Shown here piece after piece: positions 7,053 through 13,150 of a stretch of 16,057 nt of DNA; positions within the stretch are counted from its first letter, which is position 1; each line of letters begins with the position of its first letter. The position numbers were made by a program, and so were the translations under genes. The stretch comes from Candidatus Levyibacteriota bacterium. Its GTDB lineage: Bacteria > Patescibacteriota > Microgenomatia > Levybacterales > UBA12049. Below the pieces are notes generated by a model. The model had not been told where the DNA came from. It ran no database searches and was given only the letters and a program-made list of their open reading frames with translations. The stretch spans positions 11,866 to 27,922 of the forward strand of contig JAHFKF010000004.1 of NCBI GenBank assembly GCA_023245475.1. The letters run 5' to 3'.

Positions 7053-7816
7053 ATAACACAATAACAATTTTATCTGAAGATGAAGAAATAATTGTCATTG
7101 ATAAGCCCGCTGGTATGATTGTTAATCGGGCAGAGACGACAAAAGGGGTACTCACTGTACAAGATTGGGCAGAAGAGAAGATTGGTATTAACGAGCAAGA
7201 GTTAGACTTTAACGATGCTCTCGAGTATGATCCTGTCAGAGAGTTTTTTAACAGGGGTGGAGTAGTACATCGATTGGATAAAGAAACTTCAGGTGTATTG
7301 CTACTTGCCAAAAATCCTGAGACATTTGTGGCACTCCAGAAACAGTTTAAGGAACGAACGGTAAAGAAGGTATATCGAGCGTTTGCTCATGGACGTATTA
7401 AACCAGAAGCGGGAGAGATTGATGTTCCTGTTGGGCGATTACCGTGGAATCGTAATCGTTTTGGTATTTTACCTGGGGGACGTGAATCAAAGACGCTGTA
7501 TAAAGTGTTACAGTATTATCAACAAGAAAAGCCAAAAGAAATATTATCGTATGTTGAACTCTATCCACAGTCAGGAAGGACGCATCAGATTAGAGTGCAT
7601 TTAAAGTATATTAATCATCCAATCTTTTCTGATTTTCTTTATGCTGGACGTAAAACCTCACGAACAGATCGACAGGTTTTGCCTCGTGTTTTTCTTCATG
7701 CAGCAAAAATCACCTTTTTCCATCCGATAACAAACAGAGAAGTTTCTTTTGAAAGTCCTTTGCCAGATGAGCTATCTGATGTTTTACAACAATTTACCCC
7801 AATCCCAATGATATAA
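7049..7816 (+). CDS. RluA-family RNA pseudouridine synthase
   Basis: This 255-aa protein isomerises uridine to pseudouridine in rRNA or tRNA. The catalytic motif GGVVHRLDKETSGVLLLAKN (about 70-89) contains the family's essential Asp77 (HRLD). Other marks are IVIDKPAGMIVN (15-26), KKVYRAFAHG (106-115), GRESKTLYKVL (144-154) and SGRTHQIRVHLKYINHPI (175-192). There is no S4 domain at the N-terminus, unlike RluB/E and many RluC/D. A segment of about 30 residues between the KPAG and HRLD motifs includes an acidic stretch. The ATG overlaps the previous stop (ATGA) and no Shine-Dalgarno is seen, so it is probably translated by coupling. Target site unknown. Confidence 0.92.
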   Translation: MNNTITILSEDEEIIVIDKPAGMIVNRAETTKGVLTVQDWAEEKIGINEQELDFNDALEYDPVREFFNRGGVVHRLDKETSGVLLLAKNPETFVALQKQFKERTVKKVYRAFAHGRIKPEAGEIDVPVGRLPWNRNRFGILPGGRESKTLYKVLQYYQQEKPKEILSYVELYPQSGRTHQIRVHLKYINHPIFSDFLYAGRKTSRTDRQVLPRVFLHAAKITFFHPITNREVSFESPLPDELSDVLQQFTPIPMI

Positions 7817-7817
7817 T
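7809..7817 (+). promoter_or_regulatory. extended -10 promoter of the LytR_C gene, containing the upstream stop codon
   Basis: TGA-TATAAT; the TAA within the hexamer (7814-7816) is the stop of the pseudouridine synthase. It ends 6 nt before the ATG at 7824. Confidence 0.65.
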
Positions 7818-7823
7818 GATCGT

Positions 7824-8600
7824 ATGAAAAAGAAATCTGCTGAACCCCAAGACAGTAAGAGTCTCAAGACATTTTTTCTCTACAGTGCACTCGTGTGTAT
7901 CTTAATTTTTGTTGCATTAGCTATTAAAGCTTTTTTCATCATAAAAGCAAGCACTTTCGATGGGACACATCAATTTATTATTGCTGTCGTCAATAAAGAT
8001 CAAGTTAAAGAAGTAATTGCATTTCAGCCAGACCCGCCATCGTTTGCCAGGGTTGCAATAAATGGGGTACTCTCTCAAGATGCCCTTGGGAGTACCCTTG
8101 GTGTGATTCCAGACGCCTATATTATAAAATCCAATGACACATCGTTTTTGGATAATCCATCGGGTAGAACGAAGAATATGACGATCGTTGATATGTTGCG
8201 GTTGGTAATCATCAGCAAACAAGCAGCACCTCAAAATAAAACCCAGAAGGAGATTAAACTACCAATGGAGCCTATAGTAAGTGATAGGGCAATAAGTTCT
8301 GTATTTAAAGACGAAGCAGTTGCTTCAGAAAATGTGAGTGTGCAAATTATCAATGCAACGCAAACGCCAGGGATAGGAAAACGATTGGAGAGAGTAATAA
8401 CAAATATGGGGGGAAATGTGGTTGCTATTTCAACTGCATATAGGAAGGAGACTAATTCCACAATACGATATTATGGAGAAAAGACATATACGCTAGAAAA
8501 ACTCGGGCGGATTATTGGTTTCCCAATAGAGAAGCTTGATCAGGAAGCGATTGCAGATATTGTTATTACGATAGGAGAGAAAGGGGAGAAGCGCTTTTAA
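7824..8600 (+). CDS. membrane-anchored protein with C-terminal LytR_C domain
   Basis: This 258-aa protein has a cytoplasmic Lys-rich start, one hydrophobic segment (about 17-40) and a long extracytoplasmic part. Residues about 170-252 (NVSVQIINATQTPGIGKRLERVITNMGGNVV...STIRYYGEKTYTLEKLGRIIGFPIE...ADIVITIGE) match the LytR C-terminal domain pattern 'v.V.VlNgtg..G.a......L...G..V....T.i.y.......a..la..l......adivviiG'. In other bacteria this domain follows the LCP ligase domain that attaches polymers to the cell wall. Here the middle part (about 45-130) is not a recognisable LCP catalytic domain. A role in cell envelope is inferred. Its stop overlaps the next small gene (TAATG). Confidence 0.75.
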   Translation: MKKKSAEPQDSKSLKTFFLYSALVCILIFVALAIKAFFIIKASTFDGTHQFIIAVVNKDQVKEVIAFQPDPPSFARVAINGVLSQDALGSTLGVIPDAYIIKSNDTSFLDNPSGRTKNMTIVDMLRLVIISKQAAPQNKTQKEIKLPMEPIVSDRAISSVFKDEAVASENVSVQIINATQTPGIGKRLERVITNMGGNVVAISTAYRKETNSTIRYYGEKTYTLEKLGRIIGFPIEKLDQEAIADIVITIGEKGEKRF

Positions 8601-8749
8601 TGATTTACGTAGTGATTATCATTTTAGCGATTATTTCAGCAGTAATGGCTTTATGGTCTTTGAAGCAGCAGTCTAAGCTTGTAGAATTGAAAAAGGCCAA
8701 GAAGAATCTTTCACGAAAACGAGTTATTTATGATGCGTCAGCAACTTGA
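8600..8749 (+). CDS. small single-pass membrane protein (49 aa)
   Basis: The sequence starts MIYVVIIILAIISAVMALWS, one membrane segment, followed by a basic tail (KQQSKLVELKKAKKNLSRKR) that would lie in the cytoplasm, and ends VIYDASAT. The ATG shares its A with the stop of the LytR_C gene (TAATG), a classic re-initiation arrangement. The TGA ends 2 nt before the stop codon of the convergent TPR gene. I do not recognise the family. A membrane helix followed by a basic, coiled-coil-like tail and overlap with the gene upstream support a real gene partnering the LytR_C protein. Confidence 0.6.
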   Translation: MIYVVIIILAIISAVMALWSLKQQSKLVELKKAKKNLSRKRVIYDASAT

Positions 8750-8751
8750 AA

Positions 8752-9381
8752 TCATTTGGAAGACTTTTCGATTGTTAGTTTCATTTTATCTGTTGAAACA
8801 AACGAAGGTTGATTAATAAATTTCTTTGCCCGTTTACTTTCGCGAATAAAAATACACACACGATTACTGTCAGAAGTCTTTACGTATGCCTCATATTGGT
8901 TACCGCCTTTAATAAATTTCACGAGTCGCTGACAGATATCATCAGGCAGCATGCCAATGTATTGATTCTCACCGTCTAGGGCAAAAATTTTATTTCGTTT
9001 AATAACAACAGATAGCATTTCTCCACATCGTAGATAAGAAAGAACTTTTTTATCAGCGATATTGAGAAGATCAATTACTTTTGTTTTGCCTGGTTCTTCA
9101 ATAAAAAGGTTGTTAAGCGAAATACTCATTTTTTTACTTTTTGGATCATGAAGTCGTTTGAGGTTACGAATCGCGATAGGATTTTTCATATCGAGCGCAA
9201 GCACACGTTCATAAATATTTTTTGCGTCTTTGGTGTTTCCTAGACTGAGGTAAGCAAATCCGAGACGATTAAGGGTGTCAATATCACTCGGGTCTAGTTC
9301 GAGGATTTGTTGATTTAATGTAATGGCTGTGCCCCAATCTCCGACCAGGGCAGTTTGGATTGCTTGAGATTTGAGTTGCAT
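8752..9381 (-). CDS. TPR-repeat protein with uncharacterised C-terminal domain
   Basis: This 209-aa protein has two tetratricopeptide repeats at the N-terminus (about 5-72): GDWGTAITLNQQILELDPSD and the TPR-like stretch RLGFAYLSLGNTKDAKNIYERVLALD, ending NPIAIRNLKRL. Residues about 90-190 form a separate, beta-rich domain (EMLSVVIKRNKIFALDGENQYIGMLPDDICQRL...YEAYVKTSDSNRVCIFIRES). Its 'ALDGENQYIGMLP' segment loosely recalls a HIRAN-like nucleic-acid-binding fold, but I would not assign it. No signal peptide or membrane segment is seen, so it is probably cytoplasmic. It is divergent from yebC with overlapping promoters and ends 2 nt from the gene coming the other way. Function unknown. Confidence 0.75.
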   Translation of the reverse strand: MQLKSQAIQTALVGDWGTAITLNQQILELDPSDIDTLNRLGFAYLSLGNTKDAKNIYERVLALDMKNPIAIRNLKRLHDPKSKKMSISLNNLFIEEPGKTKVIDLLNIADKKVLSYLRCGEMLSVVIKRNKIFALDGENQYIGMLPDDICQRLVKFIKGGNQYEAYVKTSDSNRVCIFIRESKRAKKFINQPSFVSTDKMKLTIEKSSK

Positions 9382-9402
9382 ACTTGCAAAAGGTTGAATG
9401 AA

Positions 9403-9431
9403 ATTCTACTAACATTTGTTGCAAAAGTCAA
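9403..9431 (-). promoter_or_regulatory. promoter of the TPR gene
   Basis: On the minus strand, TTGACT (9431-9426), 17 bp, TAGAAT (9408-9403). The start would be near 9396, giving a leader of about 15 nt before the ATG at 9381. This is the one gene here that may not be leaderless, though no Shine-Dalgarno is seen. It overlaps the yebC promoter on the other strand. Confidence 0.5.
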
Positions 9432-9448
9432 TATGTTCGAGGTATAAT
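9419..9448 (+). promoter_or_regulatory. promoter of yebC (leaderless)
   Basis: TTGCAA (9419-9424), 18 bp, TATAAT (9443-9448), then 7 nt to the ATG at 9456. The nonamer TTGCAAAAG at the -35 recurs 35 bp upstream (9384-9392), between the two divergent genes; it could be a regulator site or chance. Confidence 0.6.
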
Positions 9449-9455
9449 GGCAGAT

Positions 9456-10190
9456 ATGTCAGGTCATTCAAAGTGGGCAACCATTAAAAGACAAAAAGGC
9501 GCAAACGATGCTAAGCGTGGGCAGCTATTTACCAAACTTTCAAAGGCAATAACAATTGCGGTACAACAAGGTGGAGGAGTTGCTGATCCAGATAGTAATT
9601 TCCGTTTAAGATTGGCTGTTGAAGCAGCTCGTGGAGCAAACATGCCCAAGGAAAACATTGAGCGAGCGATTAGCCGAGCAGCAGGAAAAGAAGCTGGGAA
9701 TTTGGAAGAAGCAGTATATGAAGGTTTTGGACCAGGTGGCTTTAGTGTTATCGTCGAAACTCTTACGGATAACAAACAACGTACAGTATCTGATGTTAAA
9801 AGTACCTTTGATAAAAATGGTGGTAGTATGGGCAGTCAAGGAAGTGTGCAATATCAATTTGAGAAAAAAGGAATGATTACCGTTGAAAAAAAAGGTAACA
9901 CACTTGATGATGTCTTTATGATTGCTGCCGAAGCAGGGGCTGATGACGTTGAAGAAGGAGAAGAAGAATTCTTTGTATATACATCTCCCACAGATCTGAT
10001 GAAAACAAGCTCAGCTTTATCTGCACAAGGCCTAGCAATTACAGGCGCTGAACTACTCTGGAGGCCTATAGTATTATTCGCCATCTCGGATCAATCTATT
10101 GTAGATAAAGCCTTTGCCTTCTTAGAAAAGTTGGAAGATTTTGATGATGTTCAGAAAGTCTACGCCAATATCGACGTAATCAATTCATGA
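9456..10190 (+). CDS. yebC: YebC/PmpR-family (TACO1-like) protein
   Basis: This 244-aa protein belongs to a widespread family described first as transcriptional regulators and more recently linked to translation of difficult sequences. Family motifs are SGHSKWATIKRQKGANDAKR at the N-terminus, FTKLSKAI, NFRLRLAVEAARGANMPKENIERAISRA and EGFGPGGFSVIVETLTDNKQRT, with an acidic segment DDVEEGEEEF near the middle of the second half. An in-frame ATG at 9447 lies inside the -10 hexamer (TATAATG), so it cannot be the start; the ATG at 9456 gives the usual MSGHSKW N-terminus. Length is typical (about 240-250). It overlaps the following membrane-protein gene by 4 nt. Confidence 0.95.
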   Translation: MSGHSKWATIKRQKGANDAKRGQLFTKLSKAITIAVQQGGGVADPDSNFRLRLAVEAARGANMPKENIERAISRAAGKEAGNLEEAVYEGFGPGGFSVIVETLTDNKQRTVSDVKSTFDKNGGSMGSQGSVQYQFEKKGMITVEKKGNTLDDVFMIAAEAGADDVEEGEEEFFVYTSPTDLMKTSSALSAQGLAITGAELLWRPIVLFAISDQSIVDKAFAFLEKLEDFDDVQKVYANIDVINS

Positions 10191-10990
10191 GTAAGAAACA
10201 GAGGAGACTCCCGTCATTTTCAATAGACAAGAGACAAAAGTTTGTTGTTGCTATTATTTTACTTTCAGTAGGCCTCTTTGTAACAGAATTTCAATTAGGG
10301 AACTCAGGCTTTTATGTAGTCTTTTTACTAGCTGGGTTAACGAATCTTTTTTTGTTTTGGGCAATTAAAGATGAAGTAAGAGCCAACAAATCATACCATG
10401 TATTCATCTTGCCATTTTTTTATAGCTTAGCCTTTGGGATGTTTTATTTTCTCACACCAACGCTTTTCTTATCGCGTATTTTGTTAACGCTGGTGTATGC
10501 CTTTGGATTATATTCATTATTTTTAAGTCAAAATATTCTGGTTGTCTCATCGAGTAGAACAATCGCGCTCTTGTCTGGAGCGAGGATCGTATCATTTGTT
10601 ATTACATTGATTTCATTTTTCTTTTTGACAAATATCGTTTATACATTACACGTTATTGTCTTTTTGGTAATTATCTTTTTGGCATTATATACATTTTTGC
10701 TCGTTTATCATTCACTATGGACATACAATTTACAAAAGGCAACGCAAGATGTTCCATTATGGGTGGCAGCAATTACGACATGTATAGTTGAGGCGGGGAC
10801 TATGTTATGGTTCTGGCCGACAAGCCCAACAGTTATTGCATTATTTCTAACAGGCTTTTTATACACGATAGTAGGGTTATCTCATATCTGGTTTGAGAGA
10901 AGATTATTTAAAGGTGTTTTATGGGAGTATGTGTGGGTAGGTTGCATAACATTTTTTGTATTATTGCTGTTTACTCAATGGGGAAAATAA
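10187..10990 (+). CDS. conserved-looking polytopic membrane protein, function unknown
   Basis: This 267-aa protein has a basic N-terminus (MSKKQRR) and about seven or eight hydrophobic segments, for example VVAIILLSVGLFVTEF, GFYVVFLLAGLTNLFLFWAI and VIVFLVIIFLALYTFLLVYH. No charged catalytic motif stands out. A region with EAGTMLWFWPTSPT lies between the later segments. The ATG overlaps the yebC stop (ATGA) and no Shine-Dalgarno precedes it, so it is probably translated by coupling with yebC. I do not recognise the family. The last gene before the 744-nt noncoding stretch. Confidence 0.75.
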   Translation: MSKKQRRLPSFSIDKRQKFVVAIILLSVGLFVTEFQLGNSGFYVVFLLAGLTNLFLFWAIKDEVRANKSYHVFILPFFYSLAFGMFYFLTPTLFLSRILLTLVYAFGLYSLFLSQNILVVSSSRTIALLSGARIVSFVITLISFFFLTNIVYTLHVIVFLVIIFLALYTFLLVYHSLWTYNLQKATQDVPLWVAAITTCIVEAGTMLWFWPTSPTVIALFLTGFLYTIVGLSHIWFERRLFKGVLWEYVWVGCITFFVLLLFTQWGK

Positions 10991-11057
10991 TAAGCCGCAC
11001 AATAGAGTAGAGGAGGCCAAAGCCTATAATATGCCTGCTATGGTTTGATATAGTAAA

Positions 11058-11101
11058 TGTGGATAAGTTGAAATCAGTTTTCACAAACGCAACTTTTCAC
11101 A
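11058..11101. other. cluster of DnaA-box-like sequences
   Basis: TGTGGATAA (11058-11066) is the exact reverse complement of the DnaA box TTATCCACA. GTTTTCACA (11077-11085) and CTTTTCACA (11093-11101) each match TTWTNCACA at 8 of 9 positions. A further 8/9 match is ATTTTCACA on the minus strand (11712-11720). One perfect box plus near matches is suggestive only. Confidence 0.35.
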
Positions 11102-11173
11102 GGCACAAATGATATAGTTTGATCTATATTCGCATGTATGAATTATAGATGCATTTAGGGAATTATTGTGCCT
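11101..11173. repeat. inverted repeat enclosing two smaller hairpins (possible structured RNA)
   Basis: AGGCACAA (11101-11108) pairs perfectly with TTGTGCCT (11166-11173). Inside are ATATAG/CTATAT (11112-11117 with 11124-11129) and GCAT/ATGC (11132-11135 with 11149-11152). Together they could fold as a three-way junction. A structured RNA is one reading; chance pairing in AT-rich DNA is another. Confidence 0.3.
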
Positions 11174-11247
11174 TACGGAGCAAGAAGCATGCCTGATTGC
11201 TAAAAAATACGAAAGCCCTTCTGTGAGTTCACGCTTACATAGATACG

Positions 11248-11264
11248 TACTAATTAAATTAGTA
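11248..11264. repeat. perfect short inverted repeat
   Basis: TACTAATT, one A, AATTAGTA: 8-bp arms around one base. This could be an operator-type site or chance. No gene is adjacent. Confidence 0.4.
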
Positions 11265-11392
11265 GATGGTGTGATGATAAAGAGTGAGTACTAAGTAATA
11301 AAAGAGTACTGTCTCCACCGTCCCCTTAGCGTTCTTAGATTACCCAAACTGATATAAGTACTTGATTAAATAATTAGACGACCGTTCAGAGT

Positions 11393-11424
11393 TCATGTCG
11401 TACAATAATACTTTTACGACATGA
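11393..11424. other. dif-like Xer recombination site candidate
   Basis: The left arm TCATGTCGTACAA (11393-11405) and right arm TTTTACGACATGA (11412-11424) are reverse complements at 12 of 13 positions and are separated by the 6-bp centre TAATAC. Xer sites (dif) have about 11-bp recombinase-binding arms around a 6-bp crossover region, so the geometry fits exactly. The site lies in the gene-free region 1.7 kb from a xer gene, and the left arm plus centre start (16 bp) recurs at that gene's promoter. There is no T-tract, so it is not an intrinsic terminator. Assignment is inferred. Confidence 0.5.
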
Positions 11425-11619
11425 TGCATGGCAGTTCCTGGGGGGAGGACGTGCAAGTTAGTTTCATTAAGAAAGTTTTGACATCCATTTAACTACTTAT
11501 TCAGTCATATCTCAGGTAAAATTTGACATCTTATTACCTGTTGTAACTATATTAATGTTTATTAGGCTATTCTAACTATGGGGTTTGTTTTTGAGGCTAA
11601 GCTCTACTTTTCACGCCTA

Positions 11620-11655
11620 TTGCTCCCCTGCTGCATTTTTTCGGTAGAGGAGTAA
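11620..11655. repeat. stem-loop in gene-free region
   Basis: TTGCTCCCCTGCTG (11620-11633) pairs with CGGTAGAGGAGTAA (11642-11655) with one mismatch and a few G-T pairs, around an 8-nt T-rich loop. Plus-strand sequence after it is CTTTTCTCG, a poor T-tract. It may end a plus-strand RNA started near TTGACA 11523-11528 / TATATT 11548-11553 (19-bp spacer, weak), or it may act 3' of the trehalase mRNA. Confidence 0.35.
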
Positions 11656-11734
11656 CTTTTCTCGACGAAATTTAGCTTCAATTACAGATCTTTCGTACAA
11701 TGTTGAGCTATTGTGAAAATTAGGTATGAAGTTC

Positions 11735-13087
11735 TTAGTTGTGGTCAAGTAGTTGTACGTAACGGTAGAAAATTGCGTTTGTCCAACCAAAACCTAATTG
11801 TGTAGGATACCAGTATTCAGGAGGAGCATCTCCCGTGAGTCCATCCATTTTTTCAAGCAGTTTGCCATGTCGTAGGAAAGCTTCATTATTAACTGCAAGA
11901 TATTCTTCCATTAGTTCGTTTGCTTCTTCTGTAAAATGATAGTTACGTAAGCCCGCCGTCAACATATAATGCAAGGGCGGCCAGATATTTGGATAGTCCC
12001 ATTGCTTAGGCTTTAATACTTCTTCAAGAGTGACTCTGTATGGTTCTGCAACGGCCGATAAATCTATTTCCGGTGGTAATGATGCTTTATCTGTTGCAGA
12101 TGGCCCAAATTTCGTTTTAAAGGCTTTGATTTTATTTATCATTCGTTTTGCCTGATCATCTGTTGCAAGTCCTGCCCACATAGCAACAAAACCCGCCATT
12201 GAGAGAAATTCGCTTTGTTGTTTCTGGACATAATCATAATCGTAAAAGAATCCCTCTTTTTCGTTCCACATATACATATTGATAAGGGTTTTTCGTTTTT
12301 CTGCTTTTTCATTCCAATAGTTTTTTTCTGCAGGATCATTAAGGATTTCTGCCGCCTTTGCAAAATCCTTTTCATATTTATACAGCAGACAGTTTAAATC
12401 AATTGGGAGAAAGTCATCACAACGGCTATAGAACCGTGAAGTCATATCCCAGCCGGATTCTTGTTCAGCATGCTGTCCATAACCAACGTCACGGTCACCA
12501 TAACGGTTTAAATTATATTCATTGACCTTATGATTATAATGATGATGATCCACATCCATTGGACTTTCCCACACTTCTTCATACTCTTCTTTTGCAATAG
12601 TTATTGCACGAGTAAGCCATTTTTTTTTGCTTGTAAAAAGTTGCTTAAAACGAGCTGACAGACGTTTATCACGTTGGATGACTTCATATGCATCAAAGAT
12701 CATCGAGGTTAAATATGGTGCTTGAGATCTACCAAGTGATTCTGGATGGCTAAAGTTTGGGATAATACCATAATGTTTAAAGATATAAAAGAAATTCTCA
12801 ACCATTTCAGGAATTACCCACTCACGTTCTGTGTCTAGTAAGCCACGAAACATAAAATAACTATCCCAATAGAAAATATAGCGGTATTTTGAATCATTAG
12901 GTACGATACAAGTATATGGTACGTCAATGATATGATAGCTTTCTTTTTTGGGAGGTCGCATCGTGACTTGCTTAATAATACGATTTCCTATCTGAAATCG
13001 TTGCGGCTTAAGGATTATATTGTTCCAGTATTCGTCTATATATGTCAGACATTTTTTGTATTGTTGAGCAGTTGAGGACATAGTCAT
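11735..13087 (-). CDS. cytoplasmic alpha,alpha-trehalase, GH37
   Basis: This 450-aa enzyme would split trehalose into two glucose units by inversion. Family signatures are YIFYWDSYFMFRGLL (70-84; trehalase signature 1, 'E-x-Y-x-W-D-x-Y'), LGRSQAPYLTSMI (118-130), ESGWDMTSRF (210-219; Asp214 would be the catalytic acid), KQWDYPNIWPPLHYM (361-375; signature 2, 'QWDyP.gWaP'), LEKMD (411-415) and PPEYWYPTQLGFGWTNAIF (422-440; Glu424 the likely base). No signal peptide is present, and it is shorter than E. coli TreF (about 550) or TreA. The start is uncertain by two codons: ATG 13087 or ATG 13081. The gene is divergent from xer with a shared promoter region. Confidence 0.85.
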   Translation of the reverse strand: MTMSSTAQQYKKCLTYIDEYWNNIILKPQRFQIGNRIIKQVTMRPPKKESYHIIDVPYTCIVPNDSKYRYIFYWDSYFMFRGLLDTEREWVIPEMVENFFYIFKHYGIIPNFSHPESLGRSQAPYLTSMIFDAYEVIQRDKRLSARFKQLFTSKKKWLTRAITIAKEEYEEVWESPMDVDHHHYNHKVNEYNLNRYGDRDVGYGQHAEQESGWDMTSRFYSRCDDFLPIDLNCLLYKYEKDFAKAAEILNDPAEKNYWNEKAEKRKTLINMYMWNEKEGFFYDYDYVQKQQSEFLSMAGFVAMWAGLATDDQAKRMINKIKAFKTKFGPSATDKASLPPEIDLSAVAEPYRVTLEEVLKPKQWDYPNIWPPLHYMLTAGLRNYHFTEEANELMEEYLAVNNEAFLRHGKLLEKMDGLTGDAPPEYWYPTQLGFGWTNAIFYRYVQLLDHN

Positions 13088-13091
13088 AATT

Positions 13092-13119
13092 ATTATGACA
13101 GATACCTCTTAATTTGCAA
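13092..13119 (-). promoter_or_regulatory. promoter of the trehalase gene
   Basis: On the minus strand, TTGCAA (13119-13114), 16 bp, TGT-CATAAT (hexamer 13097-13092, with the extended TG). It ends 4 nt before ATG 13087 and 10 nt before ATG 13081. The -35 lies in the palindrome TTTGCAAA (13113-13120), which also provides the -35 of xer. Confidence 0.5.
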
Positions 13120-13142
13120 ACGTTCCTACCATGTCGTACAAT
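13114..13142 (+). promoter_or_regulatory. promoter of xer (leaderless)
   Basis: TTGCAA (13114-13119), 17 bp, TACAAT (13137-13142), then 8 nt to the ATG at 13151. The -10 lies inside the 16-bp copy of the dif-like half-site. Confidence 0.65.
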
Positions 13143-13145
13143 AAT
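13130..13145 (+). repeat. copy of the dif-like half-site over the xer -10 box
   Basis: CATGTCGTACAATAAT is identical to 11394-11409, that is, the left arm plus four bases of the centre of the dif-like element. The right arm is not repeated. A Xer protein binding here would cover the -10 of its own gene. Confidence 0.6.
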
Positions 13146-13150
13146 TATTA

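Larger units (their letters stand above)
10991..11734. other. 744-nt gene-free region
   Basis: No convincing protein gene is present on either strand; the frames I read are mostly under about 25 codons. The region is AT-rich and holds three DnaA-box-like sequences near its left end, several inverted repeats, a dif-like element in the middle and a 14-position stem-loop near its right end. In a window where other gaps are 2-65 nt this is exceptional, and suggests a functional noncoding or chromosomal site. No match to tmRNA, RNase P RNA or SRP RNA core motifs was recognised. Confidence 0.7.

Noticed and set aside
8065..8097. Inverted repeat GGGTACTC / GAGTACCC inside the LytR_C gene
   Set aside because: It is coding sequence with normal protein pattern around it; a transcription or RNA role cannot be supported.
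9447..9449. ATG start of yebC three codons upstream
   Set aside because: It lies inside the TATAAT-G of the -10 box; the family starts at M-S/A-G-H-S-K-W, i.e. 9456.
11014..11025. Terminator hairpin after the yebC-linked membrane protein
   Set aside because: The stem AGGC/GCCT is only 4 bp and no T-tract follows.
11394..11423. Intrinsic terminator at the 11.4-kb inverted repeat
   Set aside because: The loop is 12 nt and AT-rich, and no T-tract follows on either strand; the arm-6-arm layout fits a recombination site better.
11422..11493. Small reading frame of 23 codons beginning ATGATGCATGGC
   Set aside because: No promoter of the local type precedes it, the peptide has no recognisable features, and it starts in the dif-like arm.
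10991..11734. Known large RNA (tmRNA, RNase P RNA, SRP RNA) in the gene-free region
   Set aside because: I looked for the T-loop end of tmRNA, the GGAAAGTCC and ACAGAA cores of RNase P and the GGAAGCAGC core of SRP RNA on both strands and found none.
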